64,000 bases of DNA. It comes from an uncultured Marinobacterium sp. GTDB lineage: Bacteria; Pseudomonadota; Gammaproteobacteria; Pseudomonadales; Balneatricaceae. Below are positions 23,469-34,501 of this stretch, piece after piece; position 1 is the stretch's first letter, and every line of letters begins with the position of its first letter. Location: positions 117,264-181,263 of the forward strand of contig CANMWJ010000009.1 in assembly GCA_947501565.1 (NCBI GenBank), in the 5' to 3' direction. The notes below the pieces were generated by a model. It was not told the origin of the DNA, made no database searches, and saw only the letters and a program-made list of their open reading frames with translations. A program made the position numbers and the translations under genes.

Positions 23469-25151
23469 ATGGATATTCCAGTTACCAGCGATACCCACCA
23501 GCTTAGCCGTCAGATCCGCTTTCAGAACAACGACGGCAAGATCTGGTTTGAGGAGCAACGCGTCCTGCTACTTCAGCTCGGCGCGCTGGCAGATTTCCGA
23601 AAAGAACAGATTGAAACCGTAGGACTGGAACGCGCCAAAGGTTTCTTTATGCGCCTGGGTTACAGCCTCGGCAAAAAAGACGCGCAGCTGGCGATGAAGC
23701 TGGCAGACAGTGATGACAAACTGGAGCTGCTGCGCACCGGTTTTAACCTGCACGCACTCAAAGGCATGGTACGTATCGACGACTGTACCCTGCAATTCGA
23801 TGAGGAGTGCGGCCACTTCTATGCCGAATACCTACTGCACGATTCCTACGAAGCGGAGATGTTCCGCAGCGAACTGGGCATGCTGGATGAACCCGCCTGC
23901 TGGTCGCTGGTTGGACATGCCAGCGCCTACACCTCAACACTGCTCGGTCGCGAAATCCTCTTTAAGGAGATGACCTGCCGCGGCTGTGGCGACGAACAGT
24001 GTATGTTTGTCGGCCGTCCTGCCGAGGAGTGGGAGGATGTCGAAGAGTATCGCAAGTATTTCTCCAGCGCACCGATCATTGAAGAGCTGTACGAGCTGCA
24101 ATCCCAGATCTCGGTGCTGCGCCATAAGATCGATTCTGAATCCACGCTGGGTAACTTCCGCGGTCGTTCAGCAGCATACAATCAGGTCTGCAAACTGGCC
24201 CACAAGGCGGCACCCGGTAAAGTCACCGTACTGCTGCTGGGGGAAACCGGCGTGGGTAAGGAGCTCGTTGCCAAGGGGATCCACTCTGCCAGCGAGCGGG
24301 CAGACAAGCCGTTTGTCGCCGTTAACTGCGCTGCAATCCCGCCGGATCTGATCGAATCGGAACTTTTCGGTGCTGAGCGCGGTGCCTATACCGGTGCCAC
24401 CCAGACACGTCAGGGGCGTTTTGAGCGTGCCGACAGCGGCACCATCTTCCTGGACGAGGTGATTGAACTTACCCCTCGCGCCCAAGCTACGCTGTTGCGT
24501 GTATTGCAGGAAGGCGAATTTGAGCGCGTGGGTGATACCACCACCCGCAAACTGGATATCCGGGTGGTTGCCGCAACCAACGAATCGCTGGAAGACGCCG
24601 TTGCCGAAGGACGTTTCCGTGCTGACCTGTTCTACCGCCTGAACGTGTATCCGATCAACATCCCACCGTTGCGTGAGCGCCGGGAGGATATCCCGCTGCT
24701 GGTCGCCCACTTCATGGAGAAATATCAGGCCTACTACAACAAACGCACCGCGGGCCTCTCTGACATGGCGATGCGCGCCATGATGAACTACGAATGGCCG
24801 GGCAACGTGCGAGAACTGGAAAACCTGATCGAACGCGGCCTGATCCTGACCGATAACGACGACACCATAAGCGCCCACTCGCTGTTTCCGAAGCTGGAGA
24901 TGAACGACAGCCAGACTGTTTCCTCTGAAGGGCACTTGATCGACGACGAGGGTGAGGTCGCTGATATTCCACAAAGCGAATGGATCGATGCAGCACTTGA
25001 GGAGTGCGGTTCGATGGAAGCGATTGAGAACCGCGTCATCGAACACGCCTTGACCGCTGCCAACGGCAATGTCTCTGAAGCCGCACGCGTGCTGGGCATC
25101 TCTCGCCCAACGCTTGCCTACCGACTGAAAAAACTGGACCAGACACTATGA
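23469..25151 (+). CDS. XylR/DmpR-type sigma-54-dependent activator
   Basis: 560-residue regulator with the full XylR/DmpR architecture. XylR_N domain at about residues 15-115 (IRFQNNDGKIWFEEQRVLLL); V4R small-molecule domain to about 210, ending in MTCRGCGDEQCMFVG, the zinc-type Cys cluster of this family; short linker (LQSQISVLRHKI); AAA+ domain with LGETGVGKE (Walker A), ESELFGAERGAYTGA (the GAFTGA loop, here GAYTGA), and DEVIEL (Walker B); FIS-type helix-turn-helix at the C terminus (GNVSEAARVLGISRPTLAYRL). Members sense phenolic or other aromatic ligands. It overlaps the next gene by 4 nt (ATGA). Confidence 0.92.
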   Translation: MDIPVTSDTHQLSRQIRFQNNDGKIWFEEQRVLLLQLGALADFRKEQIETVGLERAKGFFMRLGYSLGKKDAQLAMKLADSDDKLELLRTGFNLHALKGMVRIDDCTLQFDEECGHFYAEYLLHDSYEAEMFRSELGMLDEPACWSLVGHASAYTSTLLGREILFKEMTCRGCGDEQCMFVGRPAEEWEDVEEYRKYFSSAPIIEELYELQSQISVLRHKIDSESTLGNFRGRSAAYNQVCKLAHKAAPGKVTVLLLGETGVGKELVAKGIHSASERADKPFVAVNCAAIPPDLIESELFGAERGAYTGATQTRQGRFERADSGTIFLDEVIELTPRAQATLLRVLQEGEFERVGDTTTRKLDIRVVAATNESLEDAVAEGRFRADLFYRLNVYPINIPPLRERREDIPLLVAHFMEKYQAYYNKRTAGLSDMAMRAMMNYEWPGNVRELENLIERGLILTDNDDTISAHSLFPKLEMNDSQTVSSEGHLIDDEGEVADIPQSEWIDAALEECGSMEAIENRVIEHALTAANGNVSEAARVLGISRPTLAYRLKKLDQTL

Positions 25152-25552
25152 CACTAACCTCTGAAAAGGCTCAGCAGTTAGTTGAGCAAGCTACTATAAA
25201 AGCGCAACAGATCGGCATCAACGTATGTATTGCGATCGTAGACAGCGGCGCCCACCTGATCACCTTCCAGCGCATGGATGGGGCGTTTCTGGGTTCTATC
25301 GATGTCGCCCTGAAAAAGGCCCGCACTTCTGCCCTCTTCCCGCTGCCAACGGGCGATTTCGGCCAGCTGATCCGAGACGCCGAACTGACCGGTATGGAAC
25401 TCAGTAACGGCTTACTTGCGGCGTTTCCCGGCGGCGCCCCCCTTAAGTCTGCAGACGTTCAGATCGGTGCGATCGGCATCTCTGGTGGCAGCGCAGAACA
25501 GGATCTGGAGATCGCCCAGTATGCGATCGAACAAGCGGAGCTTGCACAATGA
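25148..25552 (+). CDS. GlcG/HbpS-family (DUF336) protein
   Basis: 134-residue protein of the GlcG/HbpS heme-binding-protein family: LVEQATIKAQQIGINVCIAI, VDSGAHLITFQRMDGA, and DVQIGAIGISGGSAEQDLEIA, the typical Gly-rich C terminus. It has no signal peptide, so it is cytoplasmic. Some family members bind heme or degrade it, others accompany catabolic oxygenases and act on unstable intermediates. Here it is sandwiched between a sigma-54 activator and an LLM oxidoreductase with 4-nt overlaps at both ends, so strict co-translation is likely. The ligand is unknown. Confidence 0.85.
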   Translation: MTLTSEKAQQLVEQATIKAQQIGINVCIAIVDSGAHLITFQRMDGAFLGSIDVALKKARTSALFPLPTGDFGQLIRDAELTGMELSNGLLAAFPGGAPLKSADVQIGAIGISGGSAEQDLEIAQYAIEQAELAQ

Positions 25553-26577
25553 GTAACATAAAACTGAGCGTCGTCGATCAATCCCCAGCCCACGAAACCA
25601 ACAGCCAGACCTATGGCCTGCAGTGCACACTGGAACTGGCAAAAACGGCCGACAAGCTGGGCTATCACCGTTACTGGGTGGCCGAACACCACGCAACGCC
25701 AAGCTACTCCAGCCCCTGCCCGGAGATCGTAATGGGCCAGATCGCGGCCTGCACCGACCGCATTAAGGTTGGCAGCGGCGGCATCATGCTCTCCCACTAC
25801 AGCCCCTACAAAGTCGCCGAAGTATTCCGTACCCTGGAAGCCTTCTATCCCGGCCGTATCGATCTGGGCTTTGGCCGCGCACCCGGCGGTGCGGCCCTGC
25901 CAAGCCGCGCGCTGGCGCACCCCCACCAGCCGGTCGGACCGGAACGCTATCCGGAGCTAGTCGAAGCACTGGTAGGATTTGCCGACAATAAAATCCCCGA
26001 CGAGCATCTGTTTGGCGGCCTGCAGGTTACCCCAAGCGATAGCGGCTCGCCGGAACTCTGGACTCTGGGTTCCGCCGCCGGCAGCATCGAACTTGCCGCC
26101 AGCTACGGCGTCGGTTTTGTACTGGCCCTGTTTATCGGCACCCACGAACGGCCAGCAGAGATTATCAGCAACTACCGCCGTATGTTCAAACCTCGTCCAG
26201 GCAGCCCGATGCAGACGCCACAAGCGATGATCTCCAGTGCGGTGATCTGTGCCGATAGCAAAGAGGAAGCTGAGTTTCTGGCCTCCAGCCACACCTACTG
26301 GAAGGTGATGGCCGCTCAGGGGGTACGTGAAGGGATTCGTCCACCGGCAGAGTGCCTGGATCTGTTTAAGAAACTCTCACCTGCGGCGCAAGAGGAGTTT
26401 ACCGTAACCCGCAATGCGATGGTGACCGGTACCCCGGAACAGTGCCGGACGCAACTGGAGGAACAAGCCGCATTCTACGATGTGGATGAGATTATCGTGG
26501 TTGCCGTTACCCACGAATTTGAAAAACGTCGTCAAAGCTATGAAAAACTGGCGCAGGCGTTTGACCTCAACGGCTGA
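25549..26577 (+). CDS. LLM-class flavin-dependent oxidoreductase
   Basis: 342-residue bacterial luciferase-like monooxygenase or flavin oxidoreductase: LSVVDQSPAHET at the N terminus, GYHRYWVAEHHATPSYSS (the motif with the flavin-pocket His pair), IKVGSGGIMLSHYSPYKVAE, LDLGFGRAPGG, and VTGTPEQCRTQLEE near the C terminus. Single-component LLM proteins of this subgroup are common but mostly uncharacterised; the operon suggests action on an organic, perhaps aromatic, substrate sensed by the XylR-type activator. It overlaps the preceding gene by 4 nt. Followed by a strong terminator. Confidence 0.88.
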   Translation: MSNIKLSVVDQSPAHETNSQTYGLQCTLELAKTADKLGYHRYWVAEHHATPSYSSPCPEIVMGQIAACTDRIKVGSGGIMLSHYSPYKVAEVFRTLEAFYPGRIDLGFGRAPGGAALPSRALAHPHQPVGPERYPELVEALVGFADNKIPDEHLFGGLQVTPSDSGSPELWTLGSAAGSIELAASYGVGFVLALFIGTHERPAEIISNYRRMFKPRPGSPMQTPQAMISSAVICADSKEEAEFLASSHTYWKVMAAQGVREGIRPPAECLDLFKKLSPAAQEEFTVTRNAMVTGTPEQCRTQLEEQAAFYDVDEIIVVAVTHEFEKRRQSYEKLAQAFDLNG

Positions 26578-26593
26578 TCAACGTGCTCAAAAA

Positions 26594-26624
26594 GAAAAAA
26601 GGAGGCTTAACGCCTCCTTTTCTG
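26594..26624. terminator. Bidirectional terminator between LLM gene and cysB
   Basis: AAAAGGAGGC (26597-26606) pairs perfectly with GCCTCCTTTT (26612-26621), loop of 5 nt, with T-rich tails on both strands. It serves the convergent LLM oxidoreductase and cysB genes. Confidence 0.88.
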
Positions 26625-26648
26625 TTTATCGGATAAAGATCCGCCGGT

Positions 26649-27626
<978 letters not shown>

Positions 27627-27708
27627 TTACTCCCAGAGGAAAAAACAAATCATTTTGTAATTAACAGCTCTTTCATTATAACAGTAAAGCATAAATTGAG
27701 TAGCGTTA

Positions 27709-28812
27709 TTACAAGGACTTGGCGCGACGAACCTCTTCATCCAAGGTAATGACCCGCTTTTCAAGCGTAGTATTTCGCGCGCGTATGCGCATTAATTCCT
27801 CTTCACGTTCACTCAACTGAGTACGAAGTGCGTTTTCGCGTCTTGCTGCTTCATTGCTGGTCGCAATCTTCTTCTGCTGAGCTGCACGCAGCTCCTCCTG
27901 CAAGGAAACCACCTTCTCTTCCAGGCGTTTGTTCTTGTTGGATTCGGACAACACATTGCTGTTCAGCTTGGAGATATCACGGCTAAGGCTGGCGTGCTCC
28001 TGGCTTACCGACTTCAGCTCACCCTCCAGGCTTCTGATCTGCGTCTGATGACTGTCGATCTTCACCTCACGCTTTGCCAACTCCGCCTTAAGATCATGGA
28101 TGGATTTGGTCAAAGCGGATTCTTTCTTACCGCTTTCTTCACGCACCTTTTCCAATGAGCTGCGGTAATAACGCACATCGGCTTCAGACTTGCTGACCGT
28201 ATCCAGTGCGGTGCGCTGCTCATCTTTCAGACGCTGTTCAAAGGTGCGACGGGATTCATCCAGCGAGCGGTGCAGGTGTGCGATCTCCTGATCCAGCTCC
28301 GACACCTTGTGTTCGGCATCCTTACGCTGGCCAGTTTCGGACTCAAGGCTCGCTTTCAGCGCTTTCACTTCAGCTTCCAGCGCTTTGACCTGAACCTCAG
28401 TGTTACTAGTCACCTCGATTTGAGCACGGTAGCGATCTTCCATCTCATCCAGGCTGGCGCGAGCACGCAAAAGCTCCTCTTCCTGATGACGCTGATTTTC
28501 CTGGTCCCCCACGCTCTGATTGCGGCGCTCCTGTCTGAAGCGATCGTATGCTTCATGCAACGCTTCATTCCAGATACGTGAAAACGCGGCATTAATTGTG
28601 TCCGGCACATCGGGAACCACAACTTCCTGCGTACGCGCACCGCTGCGCATGCGGCTGGACATCAACGCCCACCACTGTGTGTAGGGCTCCTGCAGTTCTT
28701 GCGGATCACAGCCCAGGGCTTCTGCAATTACATCCAGTGTTGGTATGCCGCCTTCACTGATTACACGTTCTGCGGCGGAAAAAAGAGCATCATTGCTGAT
28801 CATTTCAGACAT
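27709..28812 (-). CDS. KfrA-like DNA-binding coiled-coil protein
   Basis: 367-residue protein with an N-terminal KfrA-type helix-turn-helix domain (about residues 6-120: NDALFSAAERVISEGGIPTL, VIAEALGCDPQELQEPY) followed by about 230 residues of continuous heptad-rich coiled coil (Glu-, Gln-, Arg-, Leu-rich, e.g. LASEVKALKASLESETGQRK-like stretches). KfrA proteins were found on plasmids as partition or regulatory factors; chromosomal homologues like this are common and uncharacterised. It starts 21 nt after rluC on the same strand, so it may share its transcript. Confidence 0.8.
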   Translation of the reverse strand: MSEMISNDALFSAAERVISEGGIPTLDVIAEALGCDPQELQEPYTQWWALMSSRMRSGARTQEVVVPDVPDTINAAFSRIWNEALHEAYDRFRQERRNQSVGDQENQRHQEEELLRARASLDEMEDRYRAQIEVTSNTEVQVKALEAEVKALKASLESETGQRKDAEHKVSELDQEIAHLHRSLDESRRTFEQRLKDEQRTALDTVSKSEADVRYYRSSLEKVREESGKKESALTKSIHDLKAELAKREVKIDSHQTQIRSLEGELKSVSQEHASLSRDISKLNSNVLSESNKNKRLEEKVVSLQEELRAAQQKKIATSNEAARRENALRTQLSEREEELMRIRARNTTLEKRVITLDEEVRRAKSL

Positions 28813-28833
28813 CGGTTCAGCCTATAAACTGTC

Positions 28834-29793
28834 TTATTGTGCATCCAGCGCATTCATTGCACTGACAAGTTGTTTCTCCAATGGCGCTTTAATCACCATG
28901 CGCCCACCTGCTGGCAGAGGAATACGCAGCTCCGCTGCATGCAGGAAAAGCCGACGGAAACCCACCGTTTTCATATAGCGGTTCACCTCATCAACCCCGT
29001 ATTTGTCGTCGCCGATGATCGGATGGCCCGCAAACTGGCAGTGAACACGGATCTGGTGAGTACGTCCGGTAATGGGCCGTGCCTCTACCAGCGTCGCCTG
29101 CTTACCAAAACGCTGCAGCACCTTGTATTCGGTGAGGGATTGTTTGCCATCAGCCTGCACCCTGACCACTCGTTCACCTGAGCGGAGTTCGTTTTTACGC
29201 AACGGCGCGTCGATACGGCGTTTGCGTTCCGGCCAGGAGCCATCCACCAAGGCATTGTAAATTTTGGTAATACGACTGCGCTGCAACGCTTCATGCATAA
29301 ACTTAAGCGCGCTACGTTTTTTGGCGATCATGATACATCCGGACGTATCGCGATCAAGACGGTGCACCAGCTCCAGAAACTTACACTCCGGACGGATCTG
29401 TCGAAACGCCTCAATCAGGCCCAGACTTACGCCGCTACCACCGTGTACTGCCAGGCCAGAGGGTTTGTTCACCACGATGATGTCTTTATCTTCATACAGA
29501 ATCGCGCCTTCCAGCGTTTTCTGCAGACCATCGGACGGCTTCGGCGCCTCGCTGCGCTCCGCGACACGGATAGGAGGGATACGCACCAGATCGCCCCCCT
29601 GCAAACGGTACTCCGGTTTTACGCGTTTTTTATTAACCCTCAACTCCCCCTTACGGAGAATGCGATAGATCAAACTTTTTGGAACGCCTTTGAGTTCGGT
29701 GCGCAGGAAATTATCGATACGCTGTCCGTCCAGGTCGTCTGCTATCTCGACAAACCTTACGGATACGTTGTTACCACTGGATTTTTCTGACAT
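28834..29793 (-). CDS. rluC: 23S rRNA pseudouridine synthase RluC
   Basis: 319-residue pseudouridine synthase that modifies 23S rRNA positions 955, 2504 and 2580 (E. coli numbering). An S4 RNA-binding domain covers residues 20-80 ([37 protein letters not shown]), and the catalytic domain carries [17 protein letters not shown] with the catalytic Asp, then [19 protein letters not shown]. It is divergent from rne with a 553-nt gap, the same arrangement as in E. coli, which supports the assignment. Confidence 0.95.
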   Translation of the reverse strand: MSEKSSGNNVSVRFVEIADDLDGQRIDNFLRTELKGVPKSLIYRILRKGELRVNKKRVKPEYRLQGGDLVRIPPIRVAERSEAPKPSDGLQKTLEGAILYEDKDIIVVNKPSGLAVHGGSGVSLGLIEAFRQIRPECKFLELVHRLDRDTSGCIMIAKKRSALKFMHEALQRSRITKIYNALVDGSWPERKRRIDAPLRKNELRSGERVVRVQADGKQSLTEYKVLQRFGKQATLVEARPITGRTHQIRVHCQFAGHPIIGDDKYGVDEVNRYMKTVGFRRLFLHAAELRIPLPAGGRMVIKAPLEKQLVSAMNALDAQ

Positions 29794-30346
29794 ATGAATG
29801 AATTGGTGTACACCACGCCGAATTGATGCTTAGGGGTTAAGCTGCTATATTCTAGCGCTGCTGTAGGCGAATGGCTTTACTTTATTCGACAAGTTGCCAA
29901 TTCATGTGAATAACTAAGTATCAGGCGCTTGATCAGGCCCGCCTCGCAAATGATGTAGAAAACGAATTTATACAATTCGGAACGTTTTTCATTCCACTGG
30001 CCTTTGTAAAAGGTCCGGTCGGAGGTGGAGACGCACTTTGGCCAGGAACCTGCCGATAAGGCAGCCACAACAAATCAGAAAAAGAACATAGGCCAGAGTT
30101 TCCTCCACCGATAGGCTTAGCCATGCCATCAGCCGATTGCTGAAAGGCAGGTCAACAATATGAAATGGACCACACAGCGTATATACCCTGTGTGGCGTTA
30201 GCAGTTGTGCTCTGGCGCGCCCTTAACACGTGTGGCCCCGTGCACAATCGATGACAGCCTAAGCCTTACAGGACAGGATTCTGCGCCCATGGCGCCTCAC
30301 GGACAGCGTGTTTGAACAACGTTCCCAATAGAGAACGTTCAAACCC
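29794..30346. promoter_or_regulatory. rluC-rne intergenic region, long rne 5' leader
   Basis: A 553-nt non-coding gap between the divergent rluC and rne genes. Several short inverted repeats are visible: GGTGGAG near 30024-30030 with CTCCACC near 30103-30109, and CCTGCCGATAAGGCAG near 30050-30065. The position and length match the structured 5' leader through which E. coli RNase E controls its own mRNA. No convincing ORF was found. The most distinct element, at 30310-30344, is listed separately. Confidence 0.55.
30310..30344 (+). promoter_or_regulatory. Hairpin at the rne start codon
   Basis: GTTTGAAC-AA-CGTTC (30310-30324) pairs with GAACGTTCAAAC (30333-30344), loop of 8 nt, bulge of 2 nt. 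The helix ends 2 nt before the rne ATG at 30347, and no normal Shine-Dalgarno is visible outside it; only GAG at 30331-30333, in and beside the loop, could serve. It would govern ribosome access or RNase E cleavage. Confidence 0.7.
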
Positions 30347-33300
30347 ATGAAAAGAATGCTAATCAACGCAACTCAGCCGGAAGAGTTGCGCGTAGCGCTG
30401 GTTGATGGCCAGCGCCTGTACGATCTGGATATCGAATCCGGATCCCGCGAACAGAAAAAAGCCAACATCTACAAGGGTCGTATCACCCGCGTTGAACCAA
30501 GCCTTGAAGCTGCGTTTGTCGACTACGGCGCAGAACGTCACGGCTTCCTCCCTCTGAAAGAGATCTCCCGCGAGTACTTCAGCAAGCAGCCTGAGCGCGG
30601 CAGCCGCCCAAACATCAAAGATGTTGTACGTGAAGGCACCGAGGTTATCGTTCAGGTAGACAAAGAGGAGCGTGGTAACAAAGGTGCAGCGCTGACTACC
30701 TTTATCAGCCTCGCAGGCCGTTACCTGGTCCTGATGCCAAACAACCCTCGCGCTGGCGGCATCTCCCGTCGCATCGAAGGCAGCGACCGTACCCAGCTGA
30801 AAGAAGCCCTGGATGGTGTGAATATCCCGGACAAGATGGGCATCATCGTCCGTACAGCGGGCATTGGCCGCTCCACCGAAGAACTGCAGTGGGACCTGGA
30901 CTACCTGGCAACGCTGTGGAAAGCGATCAAAGAAGTAGAATCCCGTAAAGCTCCTTTCCTGATCTATCAGGAGAGCAACGTAGTTATTCGCGCTATCCGC
31001 GATTACCTGCGCGCAGATATCGGCGAAGTACTGATCGACGACGAAGCGGTATACAACGATGCGAAAAACTTCGTCACTCAGGTAATGCCGTCTTACGAAC
31101 AGAAGATCAAGCACTACGCTGAGCAGACGCCTCTGTTCAACCGCTTCCAGATCGAAACTCAGATCGAAACAGCGTTCCAGCGCGAAGTTAAACTGCCATC
31201 CGGCGGTTCTATCGTTATCGACCCAACCGAAGCACTGGTATCCATCGATATCAACTCCGCACGTGCTACACGTGGCGGCGATATCGAAGAGACCGCTCTG
31301 AACACCAACCTGGAAGCTGCAGACGAAATCGCGCGCCAACTACGCCTGCGTGACATCGGCGGCCTGATCGTGATCGACTTCATCGATATGACGCCGATCA
31401 AGAACCAGCGCGAGGTGGAAAACCGCCTGCGTGACGCACTGAAACTGGACCGCGCCCGCGTACAGACCGGCCGCATCTCCCGCTTCGGCCTGCTGGAGAT
31501 GTCCCGTCAGCGCCTGCGCCCATCACTGGCAGAAAGCCGTGGCGTTGTATGTCCACGCTGTTCCGGCCAGGGCACTATCCGTGACACCGAATCCCTGGCA
31601 CTGTCTATCCTGCGCCTGATCGAAGAGGAGTCTGCCAAGGATCGTACCGCTCAGATCCGCGCAATCCTGCCGGTAACCGTGGCAACCTTCCTGCTGAACG
31701 AGAAGCGCCACGCGGTACACGACGTCGAACTGCGTCACAACGTACGCGTTGTAATCGTGCCGAATCCAAACATGGAAACGCCGCACTACGAAGTCGTTCG
31801 CCTGCGTGACGACCACACTGTTGCGACCACCAACGATGCTAGCTACACCCTGCAGCCAGAACCGGAAGAGGTTCTGCCAGAGGTAGAAGCAAGCACCAAA
31901 ACTGTCGCTCCTCGCGAGGTCGCTGCTGTCCGTTCTGTAGCACCAGCAAAACCAGCACCTCAGGAAACAGAACAGGAAGAACCTGCTAAGCCTGCAGCGA
32001 AAGCAGCTCCGGCAGCCCCTGCCGCAGAAAGCAAACCTTCAGAGTCGTTCTTCACCCGCCTGTTCCGCAGCCTGTTCGGCGGCGCTAGCAGCAGCACCGA
32101 AGAAGAACCACAGAAAGAAGAAGCTGAAAGCAAACCTGAGAAGAAGGATGCACGCCGCTCTTCCGGTCGCAAACAGGGCCAGAAACGCGGTCGTCGCCGT
32201 GATGACCGTCGCCGCTCACAGCGCAAAGACAGCGACGAGATCATCACCATTCAGCCTGAACCGGATCAGCCACTGGTACAGGAAGAGAAATCTGACAAAC
32301 CTAAGTCCCGACGTCGTCGAAAGAGCCGCAAGGACAATGACGAGCGCACTGCAGCAACCACTGAGCAGCGCGAAGCGAAAGCAACTGACGCCGAACAGAG
32401 CGAAAGTAAGCGCGAAGAGAAGAGCGAGGAAGCACCACGCAACCCACGCCGTCGCGGTCGCCGTCGTCGCGGTGGCGAGCGTAGCGCTAAGCGTTCCGCA
32501 CCAGTAGCAACCGACGCAGCTGCAGAAACAACAGCTGAAGTGGCAGAGAACGCTGCTGAAGTCGCTGCCCCTGAAGCTGCAAAAACTGAAGTGGTAGCAA
32601 ATGCAGAGCAGGCAGACGCCACCGAAGTACAGGCTGCACCTGAAGCAGACAAAGCAGCTGAAGCAACCGCAGCTCCGGAAGCAGAAGTAGCTATCGAAGC
32701 CTCCACCGAGACTGTCGAGGAAGCTACCACTGAAGCAGCAGATAGCGACACCTCTGCCGAAGCGGAAACAGCAACCGAGCAAACTACTAGCGAGGAAGCG
32801 GCTGAAGAAAGCACGACTGAAGCCACTGAAGAGCCTGCAGCAGAAGCTCAGGACGCGAAAGGCGAAGAAGCTGAAGCCGAGAAGAGCGCCGAAGCCTCTG
32901 AAGTAACTGCAGACGCTGAAGCGCCAGCAGAGACCACTGAACAGGAGCAAGCCGAAGCACCTGCACAGGACGAGGCTGCCGAGGCAACCACAGACGAAGC
33001 AGAAGCAGAACAACCTGCAGTGACTGAAGAAGCAGCCGAAGCAGAGAATGCTGAAGTGAGCTCCGAAGCAGCAAACACTGAATCCGCCGAAGCTCCAGCA
33101 GCAAGCGAAGAAGCAGGCGAAACTGAAGCCGAAGCCGAAGCTGAGCAGAAGCCCGCAGAAGAAGCGACTTCTGAAGCTGAAACTACGGTTGAAGAAGCAG
33201 CGGAGACTGCATCTGCAGAAGCAGCTGAAGAACCTGCTACTGAAGAAGCCAAGGAAGCATCTGAAGAAGCTACGCCAGCACCTGCCAGCGAAGAGCGTCC

Positions 33301-33397
33301 TCGCCGTCGCCGTCGCGCAAGCCGCGCGGCTAACGACCCACGCGAGATTCGCCGTCGCCAGAAGGAAGCAGCTGAAAAAGGTGAAGAGCAGGCATAA
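30347..33397 (+). CDS. rne: Ribonuclease E
   Basis: 1016-residue RNase E, the essential endonuclease of mRNA decay and rRNA/tRNA processing, scaffold of the degradosome. The N-terminal catalytic half is fully conserved: [21 protein letters not shown]1 domain ([19 protein letters not shown]), DNase-like domain with [19 protein letters not shown], and the zinc link [11 protein letters not shown] membrane-anchoring type amphipathic stretch ([13 protein letters not shown]) occurs near residue 565, then Arg-rich RNA-binding segments ([26 protein letters not shown]). Residues 720-980 are an extreme Ala/Glu/Thr low-complexity region. The C-terminal end ([20 protein letters not shown]) contains an NDPR motif of the kind described in Pseudomonas RNase E. 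Confidence 0.97.
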   Translation: MKRMLINATQPEELRVALVDGQRLYDLDIESGSREQKKANIYKGRITRVEPSLEAAFVDYGAERHGFLPLKEISREYFSKQPERGSRPNIKDVVREGTEVIVQVDKEERGNKGAALTTFISLAGRYLVLMPNNPRAGGISRRIEGSDRTQLKEALDGVNIPDKMGIIVRTAGIGRSTEELQWDLDYLATLWKAIKEVESRKAPFLIYQESNVVIRAIRDYLRADIGEVLIDDEAVYNDAKNFVTQVMPSYEQKIKHYAEQTPLFNRFQIETQIETAFQREVKLPSGGSIVIDPTEALVSIDINSARATRGGDIEETALNTNLEAADEIARQLRLRDIGGLIVIDFIDMTPIKNQREVENRLRDALKLDRARVQTGRISRFGLLEMSRQRLRPSLAESRGVVCPRCSGQGTIRDTESLALSILRLIEEESAKDRTAQIRAILPVTVATFLLNEKRHAVHDVELRHNVRVVIVPNPNMETPHYEVVRLRDDHTVATTNDASYTLQPEPEEVLPEVEASTKTVAPREVAAVRSVAPAKPAPQETEQEEPAKPAAKAAPAAPAAESKPSESFFTRLFRSLFGGASSSTEEEPQKEEAESKPEKKDARRSSGRKQGQKRGRRRDDRRRSQRKDSDEIITIQPEPDQPLVQEEKSDKPKSRRRRKSRKDNDERTAATTEQREAKATDAEQSESKREEKSEEAPRNPRRRGRRRRGGERSAKRSAPVATDAAAETTAEVAENAAEVAAPEAAKTEVVANAEQADATEVQAAPEADKAAEATAAPEAEVAIEASTETVEEATTEAADSDTSAEAETATEQTTSEEAAEESTTEATEEPAAEAQDAKGEEAEAEKSAEASEVTADAEAPAETTEQEQAEAPAQDEAAEATTDEAEAEQPAVTEEAAEAENAEVSSEAANTESAEAPAASEEAGETEAEAEAEQKPAEEATSEAETTVEEAAETASAEAAEEPATEEAKEASEEATPAPASEERPRRRRRASRAANDPREIRRRQKEAAEKGEEQA

Positions 33398-33416
33398 GCC
33401 CGCTCTTTTCCCCAGG

Positions 33417-33452
33417 CAATAAAAAACCGCGCAACTGCGCGGTTTTTTATTG
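33417..33452. terminator. Bidirectional terminator between rne and murB
   Basis: CAATAAAAAACCGCGC-AACT-GCGCGGTTTTTTATTG: a long perfect palindrome with T-tracts on both strands, between the convergent rne and murB genes. Confidence 0.92.
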
Positions 33453-33475
33453 CCCGTTTACCAAAACCTATTCAG

Positions 33476-34501
33476 CTAAACTGACGGCTTTGGGTAACGC
33501 CTTGGCTCAGGCACAAGATTCACACCGTATCGCTCAGCTACAGAGCGCTGTATCTCAGCCGCCAATGCCATCAGCGCCTTCGCATCACCGCCGCCGTGGT
33601 TAACCAGCACCAACGCTTGCTTATCATAGACACCAACAGCACCCTGACGATACCCCTTCCATCCGGCCTGGTCGATCAACCAACCAGCCGCCAGCTTGGT
33701 GTAGCCGGGGCGGTCCGCAAAGGCGACAACATCTGGAAAACGGGTTTTCAGTTGCGCAAACTGCTCATCAGGGATGATAGGGTTTTCAAAGAAACTGCCC
33801 GCATTACCAATCACTGCCGGATCAGGCAGTTTAGACTGACGTACAGATACAACGGTCTGCAACACCGCCTCTGCGGTTGGCCGTGCCCCATCCAGCGCCT
33901 GACGCAGTCCACCATATCCCAGTAAGGGTACAAACTCTTTACTGAGACGGAAGCGCACACGAGAAATGATATAGCGCCCAGGACACTCTGACTTGAAGAT
34001 ACTGTTGCGATAGGCAAAGTTACACTGCTCTGCTGACAGCTCTACAAAGTGCCTGCTTTCCTGATCAAATGCAGTGAGGGAAACAAAACGATCTTTCAAC
34101 TCGACACCATAGGCGCCGATATTCTGCACTGGAGCCGCACCCACCGTTCCGGGGATCAACGCAAGGTTCTCCAGACCATGCCACCCCTCCCGCGCCATAG
34201 CCAGCACCAACTGATGCCAGTTATGCCCTGCCTCAACCTCAACCAACACATCGGCATCAGTCTCGGAAAGCTTGCGGTAACCCTCACGTGCAAACCGAAT
34301 AACAACCGCAGGCAGAAAGGGATCGAGAATCAGATTACTGCCGCCACCAAACACAATCAGCGGTAGCTGTTTTTGCTCAGTAAACGCCACTGCGTCAGCG
34401 ATATCAGACTCTTGCTCGATGTCGATAAGGTATTGCGCCCGCGCCTCAAAGGCAAAGCTATTCAGCGCGGTGAGATCGGCATTTTCTTGGGGATGAATCA
34501 A
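33476..34501 (-). CDS. murB: UDP-N-acetylenolpyruvoylglucosamine reductase
   Basis: 341-residue FAD-dependent reductase of peptidoglycan precursor synthesis; reduces enolpyruvyl-UDP-GlcNAc to UDP-MurNAc in the cytoplasm. FAD-binding motifs include LPLIVFGGGSNLIL, LALIPGTVGAAPVQNIGAYG, and the catalytic Ser loop VIGNAGSFFENP. Type I MurB length. It starts with an ATGA overlap with the phosphatase gene upstream and is the last gene of the envelope operon that begins around comEC/exbB, ended by the palindrome at 33417-33452. Confidence 0.96.
   Translation of the reverse strand: MIHPQENADLTALNSFAFEARAQYLIDIEQESDIADAVAFTEQKQLPLIVFGGGSNLILDPFLPAVVIRFAREGYRKLSETDADVLVEVEAGHNWHQLVLAMAREGWHGLENLALIPGTVGAAPVQNIGAYGVELKDRFVSLTAFDQESRHFVELSAEQCNFAYRNSIFKSECPGRYIISRVRFRLSKEFVPLLGYGGLRQALDGARPTAEAVLQTVVSVRQSKLPDPAVIGNAGSFFENPIIPDEQFAQLKTRFPDVVAFADRPGYTKLAAGWLIDQAGWKGYRQGAVGVYDKQALVLVNHGGGDAKALMALAAEIQRSVAERYGVNLVPEPRRYPKPSV

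Noticed and set aside
30359..33252. Several long antisense frames opposite rne
   Set aside because: They mirror the biased codon use and the Ala/Glu repeats of RNase E; no start signals or family features.
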